Of a stretch of DNA of 55,620 nt, positions 47,744 through 55,611 are shown one piece after another. How positions within the stretch are numbered: the stretch's first letter is position 1; the number at the start of each line of letters is the position of its first letter. This DNA is from Candidatus Coproplasma excrementipullorum (GTDB lineage: Bacteria; Bacillota; Clostridia; Christensenellales; Borkfalkiaceae): the NCBI GenBank assembly GCA_018714165.1, contig DVNU01000050.1, forward strand, positions 1 through 55,620, in the 5' to 3' direction. The position numbers were made by a program, and so were the translations under genes. The notes under the pieces are model-generated. The model saw only the letters and a program-made list of their open reading frames with translations, had not been told where the DNA came from and ran no database searches.

Positions 47744-49573
47744 ATGGAAAAAACTAACAAAAACAGCAAAGTCAAGTGCACGTCCATAGGCGGGCAGGCC
47801 GTAATGGAGGGCGTAATGATGCAGGGCGCAACCGCTTACTGCACGGCCGTGCGCGACCCCGAAGGCGTCATTCAGGTCGAGCGCCTGCGCCTCAACCGCT
47901 CGCCCGCGGCGGTAAAAGCTTCAAAAATTCCCTTTGTCCGCGGCGTTGTAAATATGTTCTCCTCGCTCGTGCGCGGCACCAAGACGCTCATGCGTAGCGC
48001 CCAGGTCTACGGCGGCGACGACGAGGAGCCCGGCAGGTTCCAGCGCTGGCTGGCAGAAAAGTTCAAAGTTGACTTAATGGAGGCAGCCACCTTTGTCTCC
48101 GCCCTCATAGGCGTGCTTCTGGCCGTGGCGCTCTTTATGATACTGCCCAACCTCGCGGTAGAGGGGCTCGTCGGCCTCTTTCCTTCGCTTGCGGGCAGTG
48201 TGTGGGAATACGTCCTTTTAGGCGTGTTCAAACTCATAATATTTTTGGCATATCTCGGCCTCATTCTGCTTTTAAAGGATATCCAGCGCCTCTATCGTTA
48301 CCACGGCGCCGAGCACAAGACGATTAACTGCTACGAAAAGGGTCTGCCCCTGACGCCCGAAAATGTAAAGGGCTGTTCGCGCATTCACGACCGCTGCGGC
48401 ACGTCCTTTCTGTTTATAGTGCTCATCATCAATATACTAATAATCTCCCTCGTCTGCTGGGGTGTGGGCGTAAACCGCATTGAAAACAACGCCCTGCGCA
48501 CGCTGGCAAGGCTGGGCATAGAGGTAATTCTTCTGCCCCTCATCGCGGGCATCGGCTACGAAATTTTAAAGCTCCTGGCTAAATTTCACGGCCCCATATC
48601 CCTCATCTTCAAATCGCCCGGCATACTCTTGCAGAAGGTATTTACCACCCGCGAACCCGACCTGGAGATGATAGAGGTGGCCATCGCCGCCTTCAACGCC
48701 GCCCAGGAGATGGACGCCGACCCCGACATGCCCGAAACGCACTTCGTCATCGGCGGCATACTTTCGCCCATGCTCAAGGACACAAAAAAGCTCTTTGCCG
48801 AAAAGGGTATAGACGAGAGCGATGCCGAGTGGATATATTCGCTCGTTTTAAATATCCCCCGCAGTCAGCTTGAGGACAAGGAGCGCGTAGTCAAGCCCTC
48901 CGAGGCCAAGAAGGTGGAGGAGATTGTGCATAAGCGCCTCACCGGCAGACCGCTGTGGTATGTAATAGGCGATACCGAGTTCTACGGCTGTAAGATAAAG
49001 GTGGACGAGCGCGCGCTCATTCCCCGCCCCGAAACGGAGATACTCGCCGAGCACGCCATAAAGACGGTGGAGGAGGGCGACAAGGTTCTGGACCTCTGCA
49101 CGGGCAGCGGCTGTATAGCCATAGCCATCGCCAAAAACTGTGCGGGCAAGCGCGTTCAGGTCACCGCTTCCGACGTGTCCGATGCGGCAATAATGCTCGC
49201 CAAAGAAAACGCCAACTACAACTCAGTGGATATAACCTTTATCCAGAGCGACTTATTCTCTAAAATACACGGCAGGTTCAACCTCATCGTCTGCAACCCG
49301 CCCTATATAAAGACATCCGAAATCCCCGCCCTCCAGCGCGAAGTGCGCGACTGGGAGCCGCGCATTGCACTCGACGGCGGCGAGGACGGTCTCGATTTCT
49401 ATCGCCGTCTCGCGCGCGAAATTTCGCGCTACATCGCCAAGGGTGGCATGCTCATGCTCGAAGTGGGCGAAGGCCAGGCCGAAGAGGTGTTAAAGCTCTT
49501 CGAAAAGCGCGACTATGCCATGGTCGTCAAGGATTACCAGGGTGTGGATAGAATACTTAAAATAGCATTTTAG
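47744..49573 (+). CDS. prmC: DUF1385 membrane domain fused to PrmC
   Basis: A 609-residue fusion. Residues about 10-320 are a DUF1385 protein (IGGQAVMEGVMMQG; about four helices; HGAEHKTINCYE), function unknown. Residues about 345-609 are PrmC, which methylates the glutamine of the GGQ motif in release factors, with AdoMet motif LDLCTGSGCIAIAIA and catalytic NPPY at Asn518. In relatives these are usually two adjacent genes. AGGAAGG precedes the ATG and no internal stop or frameshift is visible. The fusion would anchor the methyltransferase at the membrane. Its substrate gene prfA follows. Confidence 0.92.
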   Translation: MEKTNKNSKVKCTSIGGQAVMEGVMMQGATAYCTAVRDPEGVIQVERLRLNRSPAAVKASKIPFVRGVVNMFSSLVRGTKTLMRSAQVYGGDDEEPGRFQRWLAEKFKVDLMEAATFVSALIGVLLAVALFMILPNLAVEGLVGLFPSLAGSVWEYVLLGVFKLIIFLAYLGLILLLKDIQRLYRYHGAEHKTINCYEKGLPLTPENVKGCSRIHDRCGTSFLFIVLIINILIISLVCWGVGVNRIENNALRTLARLGIEVILLPLIAGIGYEILKLLAKFHGPISLIFKSPGILLQKVFTTREPDLEMIEVAIAAFNAAQEMDADPDMPETHFVIGGILSPMLKDTKKLFAEKGIDESDAEWIYSLVLNIPRSQLEDKERVVKPSEAKKVEEIVHKRLTGRPLWYVIGDTEFYGCKIKVDERALIPRPETEILAEHAIKTVEEGDKVLDLCTGSGCIAIAIAKNCAGKRVQVTASDVSDAAIMLAKENANYNSVDITFIQSDLFSKIHGRFNLIVCNPPYIKTSEIPALQREVRDWEPRIALDGGEDGLDFYRRLAREISRYIAKGGMLMLEVGEGQAEEVLKLFEKRDYAMVVKDYQGVDRILKIAF

Positions 49574-49810
49574 TTTCGCTCAAGTCGTACTCACCGCAGG
49601 CGGTTCCGTGCGTTCTCAAGCGGCGTAAGGGTAACGCCGCTTTCGGTCACCGCGTCGGGCTTTCATATGCCCTCGCTCACCTCGCAAGGCAAAACAGCAC
49701 ACTGTGCTGTTTTGAGAAAACCTTGCTCGCCTTGCAGCGAGGTGAGAGGTCGGAAAGAGCTTAACGACGGAAGTAAATTCCGTCTACTCTTTCTCGGCGT
49801 TATTAATAAA
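49574..49810 (+). repeat. Element B-related repeat after prmC (copy 3)
   Basis: Starts at the first base after the prmC stop with TTTCGCTCAAGTCGT. It ends with GGTCG, stem GAAAGAG..CTCTTTC and inner hairpin GACGGAAGTAAATTCCGTC (49750-49795). The middle, about 150 bases, is not shared with the other copies and holds hairpins GCGGCGT-ACGCCGC and AAAACAGCAC-GTGCTGTTTT, possibly an insertion. Confidence 0.65.
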
Positions 49811-49814
49811 AATA

Positions 49815-49970
49815 TTTCTCACCACAACGCAACCTGAAAGGTTGCATTTCACGCGCCCGTTGATTAACCTTGTAATATGTCGCAGGTTGAGGGCGCAATT
49901 CACGAACGCAAAGCGTTCAATTCACGCAACCGCGAGGTTGCAATTCACGCACGACATCGCCGTGCATTTC
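49815..49970 (+). repeat. Hairpin array reaching the prfA start
   Basis: GCAACC-GGTTGC, a larger GCGCCC..GGGCGC unit, AACGC-GCGTT, CAACC-GGTTG and GCACG-CGTGC, followed by CATTTCACG, AATTCACG, AATTCACG, AATTCACG and ATTTCAG. The last hairpin ends about 10 bases before the prfA ATG, leaving only a weak CAGG as ribosome site. Confidence 0.8.
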
Positions 49971-49974
49971 AGGT

Positions 49975-51054
49975 ATGTCAGATATTATAGAAAGACTCAA
50001 AGATATTTATGATAAGTATAACTCCCTTTCGGAAAAGTTAGCCGATCCCGCCGTCATTGCCGACGCACAGGAATGGGCCAGGCTTGCAAAGGATCAGGCC
50101 GAGCTCACAGAGCCCGCAGCCAAGTATTCGGAGTACGCCGAAGTGGAGCGCCAGATGAACGAGGCGGAGGCGGCGGCCAAGTCCGAATCCGACCCCGAAA
50201 TGCGCCAGCTTTTAAACGATGAGGTCTACGCCTGCAAGGCCAGGCTCGAAAAACTGCGCGAGGAGATAAAAATCATTCTCCTGCCCAAGGACAAGAACGA
50301 CGAGCGCGACTGCGTTATGGAGATCCGCGCGGGCGCAGGCGGCGAGGAGGCGGCTCTGTTTGCCTACGAGCTGTACAGAATGTACATCAACTACTGCGAG
50401 CGTCACCGCCTGAAGATTGAGGAAGTCGACAAAAACGAGACAGAACTGGGCGGCATAAAGGAAGTCGTTTTAAATATTTCGGGCAAGGGTGCCTACAAAC
50501 AGCTCAAGTTCGAAAGCGGCGTTCACCGCGTTCAGCGCGTGCCCGAAACGGAGTCCCAAGGCCGCATACACACCTCCACGGCCACCGTCGCCGTGCTTCC
50601 CCAGGCCGAGGACGTCGAAGTGGAGATTCGCGACGAGGACATAAGGGTTGACGTCTACCGCTCGTCGGGCGCGGGCGGCCAGAAGGTAAACAAGACTGAA
50701 ACGGCCATACGAATAACCCACTTCCCCACGGGCATTGTCGTCACCTGCCAGGACGAGCGCAGTCAGCTCAAAAATAAGGACAAGGCCTTCAAGGTTCTGC
50801 GCTCGCGGTTGTACGATTACTACAACAGCCGCAACCAGTCCGAACACGACGCCCGTCGCAAGAGCCTCGTCGGCCGCGGCGACCGTTCTGAGCGCATCCG
50901 CACCTACAACTTTCCCCAGGGGCGCGTAACCGACCACCGCATAGGCCTTTCGCTGTACTCGCTGGATAGTTTCATAATGGGCGACATCGACGAGATGATC
51001 CAGGCCCTGGCCGTTGCCGAGCGCGAAAATGCCTTGGCGGGAGAAGAAAACTAA
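49975..51054 (+). CDS. prfA: Peptide chain release factor 1
   Basis: A 359-residue class I release factor reading UAA and UAG. The peptidyl hydrolysis motif is [15 protein letters not shown]. The codon-recognition loop region includes [15 protein letters not shown], where RF1 usually has P-A/V-T; here the tripeptide is P-E-T. The start [15 protein letters not shown] is typical. The Shine-Dalgarno site is weak (CAGG) because a hairpin array reaches almost to the start. The upstream PrmC half would methylate its GGQ glutamine. Confidence 0.96.
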   Translation: MSDIIERLKDIYDKYNSLSEKLADPAVIADAQEWARLAKDQAELTEPAAKYSEYAEVERQMNEAEAAAKSESDPEMRQLLNDEVYACKARLEKLREEIKIILLPKDKNDERDCVMEIRAGAGGEEAALFAYELYRMYINYCERHRLKIEEVDKNETELGGIKEVVLNISGKGAYKQLKFESGVHRVQRVPETESQGRIHTSTATVAVLPQAEDVEVEIRDEDIRVDVYRSSGAGGQKVNKTETAIRITHFPTGIVVTCQDERSQLKNKDKAFKVLRSRLYDYYNSRNQSEHDARRKSLVGRGDRSERIRTYNFPQGRVTDHRIGLSLYSLDSFIMGDIDEMIQALAVAERENALAGEEN

Positions 51055-51160
51055 TCGCTCAAGTCGTGCGGCAGCGCGACTTGCAGCGAGGTTGCTTTGG
51101 TCGTGAAATCGCTTAACGGCAGAAATGAATTCCGCCTTGCGATTTCCGTCATTGATTAAT
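51055..51160 (+). repeat. Element B, copy 2
   Basis: Begins at the first base after the prfA stop: AAGTCG-tgcggcag-CGCGACTT, the box GCAGCGAGGTTGCTTTGGTCG, outer stem GAAATCGC..GCGATTTC and inner ACGGCAGAAATGAATTCCGCC. Compared with copy 1 (28794) both stems are changed on both arms, while boxes and loop are kept. Confidence 0.75.
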
Positions 51161-51229
51161 CGTGTAAAAGCGCGGTTTCGCTTGCAAACATTATTTATTT
51201 AGAAAGTAGTCAGGTCGACCAGTTTTCTT

Positions 51230-51282
51230 TGTCATTTCGACCTAAGCGAGCGCAAGTGAGCGAAGCGGAGAAATCTATCTGA
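51230..51282 (+). mobile_element. MITE-like element, half copy
   Basis: TGTCATTTCGACCTAAGCGAG..GGAGAAATCTATC matches the left end of the elements at 8811 and 51942, but no matching right end is found before the DtxR-family gene. A truncated copy, only about 700 bases from a full one. The remaining 90 bases to the gene show no further feature besides its GGGAT ribosome site. Confidence 0.65.
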
Positions 51283-51375
51283 AACATACGGTCGATTGCA
51301 AAGTGAATACGGATAGCACACATAAACGCCGCATAGTGCGTAGGCAATTTGTAAAACTTATCAAGGGATAAATGT

Positions 51376-51750
51376 ATGAAAAACACCAACAACCGTTCAA
51401 GTGAAGATTATCTTGAGGCAATATTGCTTCTGTCGCGCGAGCTTGAGTATGTGCACCGCATAGACATCGCGCGTCGCATGGGCGTGTCTCAACCCGCCGT
51501 GCAGAAGGCCATAAAGCTTCTCATTGACGGCGGCTACATAACCACCGACGGTATGCACATATACCTCACCGAAGCGGGTAAAACGTATGCCGAGGCAGTG
51601 TATAACCGCCACTGCACGATACGCACATTTCTCGTTCTCCACGGCGTTAATGAGGCCGACGCCGACAACGACGCCTGCGAGCTTGAGCATGTCATCTCCC
51701 AGGCAACGTTTGAGATGATGAGCCGCTACGTGTCCGAAAACGGCAAATGA
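51376..51750 (+). CDS. DtxR/MntR-family metal-dependent regulator
   Basis: A 124-residue regulator. The winged helix-turn-helix occupies residues about 8-70 (YVHRIDIARRMGVSQPAVQKAIKLL), followed by the start of the dimerisation/metal-binding domain (NRHCTIRTFLVLHGVNEADADNDACELEHVIS). The Cys and Glu-His residues are plausible metal ligands. It is somewhat shorter than MntR (about 140) and lacks any SH3-like domain. Placed just upstream of the feo genes, it likely represses iron uptake; iron or manganese as corepressor cannot be told apart here. Confidence 0.88.
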   Translation: MKNTNNRSSEDYLEAILLLSRELEYVHRIDIARRMGVSQPAVQKAIKLLIDGGYITTDGMHIYLTEAGKTYAEAVYNRHCTIRTFLVLHGVNEADADNDACELEHVISQATFEMMSRYVSENGK

Positions 51751-51801
51751 AATTATATATAATATGGTGAATGGCCCCGCAATAGCGGGTAAAATAAAGT
51801 T

Positions 51802-51846
51802 AAAAAGCGCGGGAGCGGAAAATTTTTTTCCGCTCCCGCGCTTTTG
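51802..51846 (+). terminator. Terminator of the DtxR-family gene
   Basis: AAAAGCGCGGGAGCGGAAA pairs perfectly with TTTCCGCTCCCGCGCTTTT. It ends the regulator's transcript, so the feo genes have their own promoter. Confidence 0.88.
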
Positions 51847-51941
51847 CGCTGTTGGCGCAGTGAATAGATAATAGTGAATAGTTGCGGTGTGAGTATGCGA
51901 AAAATGTTGACTTTCTTTTCTGTTGGGTCGATTGACTTGTT

Positions 51942-52075
51942 TGTCATTTCGAGCATAGTCGAGAAATCTATCTTATCGCTTCGGTCGATAAGTCCGTACT
52001 AGCTTTGCTGCAGGCCGCATTCTATTGATAGATTTCTCCGCGCCGCACCCTTCGGGTGCTCTGGTCGAAATGACA
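51942..52075. mobile_element. MITE-like element, full copy 2
   Basis: A 134-base element with perfect 11-base ends TGTCATTTCGA and TCGAAATGACA and inner GAGAAATCTATC..GATAGATTTCTC, like the copy at 8811. The central part differs between copies. No ORF. It lies between the regulator and feoA. Confidence 0.75.
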
Positions 52076-52129
52076 GGACTGGCCACGCCGCAGTAAATAG
52101 GAGTAACGAAAATTTTTTTAAAAAATTTA

Positions 52130-52190
52130 TTAACTTGGGTTAATTTCTGTTGACAGGAGCATAAAACTTAACTATAATTAATTTTGTTAA
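52130..52190. promoter_or_regulatory. Two TTAAC..GTTAA palindromes around the feo promoter
   Basis: TTAAC-TTGG-GTTAA (52130-52143) lies just upstream of the -35 box, and TTAAC-N13-GTTAA (52168-52190) spans the -10 box. Placement is ideal for a repressor. The neighbouring DtxR-family regulator is the likely ligand; this is inferred. Confidence 0.6.
52150..52178 (+). promoter_or_regulatory. Promoter of the feo operon
   Basis: TTGACA (52150-52155), 17-base spacer, TATAAT (52173-52178). The 95-base leader ends in GGAGTGGAGG before the first feoA gene. Confidence 0.9.
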
Positions 52191-52274
52191 ATAAAGGAAG
52201 CGCACGGGCGCATATATATAAAGCGGCCCTGCGAGCGTGGCGGCTTCGGCCGCAAGTGGAGTGGAGGTAGAAAA

Positions 52275-52487
52275 ATGCCTGTAAGTTTAGCGCCGGCCAA
52301 TACGCCGGTAAAAATCGTAAAGATTACTGCGGAGGACAAAATAAGGAAACATCTTCTCGAACTCGGCATAACCGAGGGCAGTCAGATCACCTTGGTATCG
52401 TCCACGGCAAACGGCGTAATAGTCATCGTAAAGGAGGGCAGGCTGTGTCTTGACGGCGCCCTCGCCAGAAAGATTTTAGTTGCTTAA
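52275..52487 (+). CDS. FeoA family protein 1
   Basis: A 70-residue SH3-like FeoA domain, a cytosolic partner needed for Fe2+ import by FeoB. The typical pattern HLLELGITEGSQITLVSS..GVIVIVKEGRLCLDGALARKI is present. A GGAGG site precedes the ATG. It is the first gene of the feo operon; a second FeoA follows after 87 bases. Confidence 0.92.
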   Translation: MPVSLAPANTPVKIVKITAEDKIRKHLLELGITEGSQITLVSSTANGVIVIVKEGRLCLDGALARKILVA

Positions 52488-52574
52488 CCGCCGCTTAGAT
52501 TGTCGTCAGCTTTTAATTAATCTGCATATATGCCGTGTTTAACGCGGAATAAAAGATTTTTTCAGGAGAATTTT

Positions 52575-52805
52575 ATGAACAAATTGTTGTCTGATTTTGC
52601 CGTGGGAGAAAGCGGCAGAATAGTCAAGGTCAACGGCGACGGCGCCGTCCGCCGCAGACTGTTCGACATGGGCGTAACACCCGGTGCAAACGTGATGTTG
52701 CGCAAAAAGGCGCCGCTAGGCGACCCCATAGAGGTCAATCTGCGCGGCTATGAACTCACCCTTCGCAAAGTCGAAGCGGCGTGCGTGGAGGTGGAAGTGC
52801 AATGA
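52575..52805 (+). CDS. FeoA family protein 2
   Basis: A 76-residue second FeoA domain (RRRLFDMGVTPGANVMLRKKAPLGDPIEVNLRGYELTLRK). The ORF is open from 52530, but AGGAGAATTTT before the ATG at 52575 fixes the start. Its stop overlaps the feoB start by four bases, so it is the more tightly coupled FeoA. Two separate FeoA proteins with one FeoB is a common clostridial layout. Confidence 0.93.
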   Translation: MNKLLSDFAVGESGRIVKVNGDGAVRRRLFDMGVTPGANVMLRKKAPLGDPIEVNLRGYELTLRKVEAACVEVEVQ

Positions 52806-55081
52806 AAACTTTTGCATTGGCCGGCAACCCCAACTGCGGCAAAACAACGCTTTTCAACGCGCTCACCGGCTCTACCGCGCACGTCGGCAACTGGCCGGGC
52901 GTCACGGTCGACAAGCGCGAGGGCATATACAAGGGCTCGACCGAAAAGGTCAACATAGTCGATTTGCCCGGCATCTATTCGCTCTCGCCCTACACCCCCG
53001 AAGAGGTCATCTCGCGCAACTTCATTCTCGATGAAAAGCCCGACGGCATAATAAACATCGTCGACGCGACCAACCTTGAGCGCAACCTGTATCTCACCAC
53101 CCAGATTCTGGAGATGGACGTCCCCGTAATCGTCGCCCTCAATATGATGGACGAAGTCGAAAAGGTGGGCGACAGCATAGACGTAAAGGCCCTTGAACGC
53201 GCCATAGGCGTGCCCGTAGTGGCAATTTCCGCACTGCGCAAAAAGGGCATCAAGGAGCTGATGGACAGGGCGATTGCCATGAGCCCTCAGCGCAAGGGCA
53301 CAACCGTGCTCGGCGGCGACCTCGCGCCCAAGATAGAGCGCGCAAAACAGTTCTTCGCCGCAACCGACGTCTCCTCGCCCCTCTTCCATGCAATAAAGAT
53401 GCTCGAAGGCGACGAAATAGAGCTCAGGCACGAGGGTGCAAAGGAGCTCTTCACAGAAATTTCGGCGGGCCAGGATATGGAGGCCACCGTCGCGGACGAG
53501 AGATACAAGTACATATCGGCGCACTTCTCCACAGCCAAGAACAAGAAGGAGAAGGCCGAGCTGACAAAATCGGATAAGGTCGACAGAGTGCTCACGCACA
53601 GGATTTGGGGTCTGCCCATATTCGCCGTGATACTCTTTGTCATCTTCCACCTCACTTTCTCGGAGGATCTGTTCTACATAAACGCCATAGCCTCGGCCGC
53701 GGGCAGTCCCCTGCCCACCTTTGAGGATATGGGCTACGCCTTCATCGAGGACACTGAAATTTATGAGAATTTCGGCATAGCTCTGGCCGCGTGCTTTTAC
53801 GACGGCGCAGTGTTCTCGCCTGGCGTGATGTTCACAAACCTGTTCAACCTGCTTTTAAACTACATCTCCTACGGCATCGGCCTGGGAGTGGAGGCCGCGG
53901 GCGCCGCAGAGTGGGCGGCCAGCCTCATTAACGACGGCATAGTCGGGGGTATAACGGCCGTACTCGGCTTCCTTCCCCAGATACTCACCCTGTTTTTGTT
54001 CTTCTCCATACTCGAAGATACGGGCTATATGGCGCGCGTGGCGTTCATTCTCGACAGAATTTTCCGCCGCTTCGGCCTTTCGGGCAGGGCGTTCATGCCA
54101 ATGATAATGGGCTTCGGCTGTTCCCTTCCCGCAATGATAAATACCCGCACGCTCGCGGACGACAAGGAGAGGACGGCAACCATAAGGGTAATTCCCTTCT
54201 TCTCGTGCGGCGCAAAACTGCCCATACTCACGGCCATAGCCGGCGGTATGTGCGAGCTTTTTGGCCTGCCCAGCGTCGAGCTGATAACCTATTCAATGTA
54301 CGTGCTCGGCGTCGTTACCGCCATAATATGCGTCATCGTAATGCGTGCAACCACAATGCGCGGCGAGGTTCCGCCCTTCATCATGGAACTGCCCGCATAC
54401 CATCTGCCCGGCTTCAAAAACTTAATGCTCCACCTGTGGGATAAGACCAAACACTTTGTAAAGAAGGCGTTCACGATAATCTTCGTGTCCACGGTGCTCA
54501 TATGGTTCCTTCAGTCCTTCCGCTGGAACTGGACGTATATTGCGGACGGCTCCATTCAGGACTCCATTTTAGCCTCGATAGGTCAGCTCATTCAGCCCCT
54601 GTTCACGCCGCTCGGCTTCGGCTCACAGCTCGGCGAATACGGCTGGGTGTTCGCGGTCGCGGCCATCACCGGCCTCATCGCCAAGGAGAACGTCATCTCC
54701 ACCTTCACGGTGCTTGCGGCAATGCTCGTTGCAGGCTTTGAGGGCACCGAGGACGGCGTAGGCGAGGCCGTAGTTATGATAAGCGCCACGGGCATGACCC
54801 CCGCGGCCTGCATTTCCTTCATAATGTTCAATATGACGACTATCCCCTGTTTTGCGGCGGTAGCCACGGCCAAGGCAGAGCTCCCGGCGCACAAATTCGG
54901 CGGCACGCTCGTGTTCTGGCTGGTAACTTCTTACCTCGTCGGCACAGTAATATATACTGTGGGCAACTGGTGGTGGACAGTGTTCATCTGGCTGGTCGCC
55001 GCGGCTGTTGCGGGTACGGTCATAGTGCTCAACAATATGGGCAAAATCAAACTGCCCAAGTTCAGAAAGAATAAGGTTTAA
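52802..55081 (+). CDS. feoB: Ferrous iron transporter FeoB
   Basis: A 759-residue Fe2+ importer in the cytoplasmic membrane. The N-terminal GTPase domain shows G1 GNPNCGKTTL, G2 GVTVDKREG, G3 DLPGIYS and G4 ALNMMD; a helical GDI-like domain follows to about residue 260. The membrane part carries two gate domains (GFLPQILTLFLFFSILEDTGYMAR and the later AITGLIAKENVISTF). The start at 52802 matches the conserved MKTFALAGNPNCG and has GGAGGTGG upstream; the track start is seven codons longer. The operon continues with the small Cys-rich gene. Confidence 0.96.
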   Translation: MKTFALAGNPNCGKTTLFNALTGSTAHVGNWPGVTVDKREGIYKGSTEKVNIVDLPGIYSLSPYTPEEVISRNFILDEKPDGIINIVDATNLERNLYLTTQILEMDVPVIVALNMMDEVEKVGDSIDVKALERAIGVPVVAISALRKKGIKELMDRAIAMSPQRKGTTVLGGDLAPKIERAKQFFAATDVSSPLFHAIKMLEGDEIELRHEGAKELFTEISAGQDMEATVADERYKYISAHFSTAKNKKEKAELTKSDKVDRVLTHRIWGLPIFAVILFVIFHLTFSEDLFYINAIASAAGSPLPTFEDMGYAFIEDTEIYENFGIALAACFYDGAVFSPGVMFTNLFNLLLNYISYGIGLGVEAAGAAEWAASLINDGIVGGITAVLGFLPQILTLFLFFSILEDTGYMARVAFILDRIFRRFGLSGRAFMPMIMGFGCSLPAMINTRTLADDKERTATIRVIPFFSCGAKLPILTAIAGGMCELFGLPSVELITYSMYVLGVVTAIICVIVMRATTMRGEVPPFIMELPAYHLPGFKNLMLHLWDKTKHFVKKAFTIIFVSTVLIWFLQSFRWNWTYIADGSIQDSILASIGQLIQPLFTPLGFGSQLGEYGWVFAVAAITGLIAKENVISTFTVLAAMLVAGFEGTEDGVGEAVVMISATGMTPAACISFIMFNMTTIPCFAAVATAKAELPAHKFGGTLVFWLVTSYLVGTVIYTVGNWWWTVFIWLVAAAVAGTVIVLNNMGKIKLPKFRKNKV

Positions 55082-55084
55082 TTT

Positions 55085-55249
55085 ATGGGCCCTTTAGAAA
55101 TTGTTTTGATTATAGTCTGCGTTGCCGTAGTGCTCGGCGTGATCGGCGCGGCCATATACCGCAAAGTAAAGGGTAAACCCTCCGGTTGCGGCTGCGGCTG
55201 TGAAGGGTGCCCCCATGCCTGCCACGGCAAAACAGACAAAGACAAATAA
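55085..55249 (+). CDS. FeoB-associated Cys-rich membrane protein
   Basis: A 54-residue protein missing from the ORF track, read directly: one membrane helix (residues about 4-24, EIVLIIVCVAVVLGVIGAA), a short basic stretch (YRKVKGK) and a Cys-rich tail (CGCGCEGCPHACHG) with five cysteines and two histidines. This matches the small single-helix proteins commonly encoded right after feoB, thought to help handle iron or modulate FeoB. It starts three bases after the feoB stop and is followed by the operon terminator. Confidence 0.88.
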   Translation: MGPLEIVLIIVCVAVVLGVIGAAIYRKVKGKPSGCGCGCEGCPHACHGKTDKDK

Positions 55250-55286
55250 ATTGCATACACAACAAAAGCATATACAACACTCCACA

Positions 55287-55324
55287 AAGAGTGGCGGCGC
55301 GCTTCGGCGCGCCGCCACTCTTTT
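55287..55324 (+). terminator. Terminator of the feo operon
   Basis: AAGAGTGGCGGCGCGC pairs with GCGCGCCGCCACTCTT around TTCG and is followed by TTTT. Confidence 0.92.
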
Positions 55325-55393
55325 GCGCCGCCTTCAGCCGTGCGGCGAGTGTGATAAAGTTGTGAAAAAATCTTTGAAACAGCCCGTATAAAT

Positions 55394-55423
55394 GCTTTAC
55401 TTTCAGTTGTCGTTTGTGGTATT
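55394..55423 (+). promoter_or_regulatory. Possible promoter at the window end
   Basis: TTTACT, 18-base spacer, TATTAT, reading rightwards. The following 200 bases show no convincing gene; the target would lie beyond the window. Confidence 0.35.
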
Positions 55424-55576
55424 ATATTGTTAGATTTTTTCAAATTGTTGTAGTTTTGTTCACTGCAAAAAACTTTGTGCGCTGTGCGCACAAAGGGGCG
55501 GCGCGCGTCGGAGCAAATCTTGCATTTATGCAAGCCGTGCAGAGCCCGCCTTGCATGTTAAAAAGATTGCTCCTCC

Positions 55577-55611
55577 TTTTCGCGCAAATACTACAGTTTT
55601 GCGCAAGTGGC
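55577..55611 (+). repeat. Diverged copy of the ATACTACAG hairpin repeat
   Basis: TTTTCGCGCAAATACTACAGTTTTGCGCAAG corresponds to the 36-base repeats at 8995 and 9141. Two G-C pairs of the stem are replaced by A-T pairs on both arms while the TACTACAG loop is kept. Apart from this, the terminator and a weak promoter, I see nothing in 55250-55620. Confidence 0.6.

Noticed and set aside
51230-52075. Composite transposon around the DtxR-family gene
   Set aside because: One flanking copy is only half an element and no transposase is present, so a mobile unit cannot be supported.
52748-53650. 300-residue minus-strand ORF opposite feoB
   Set aside because: It lies entirely across the feoB GTPase domain; no domain is recognisable.
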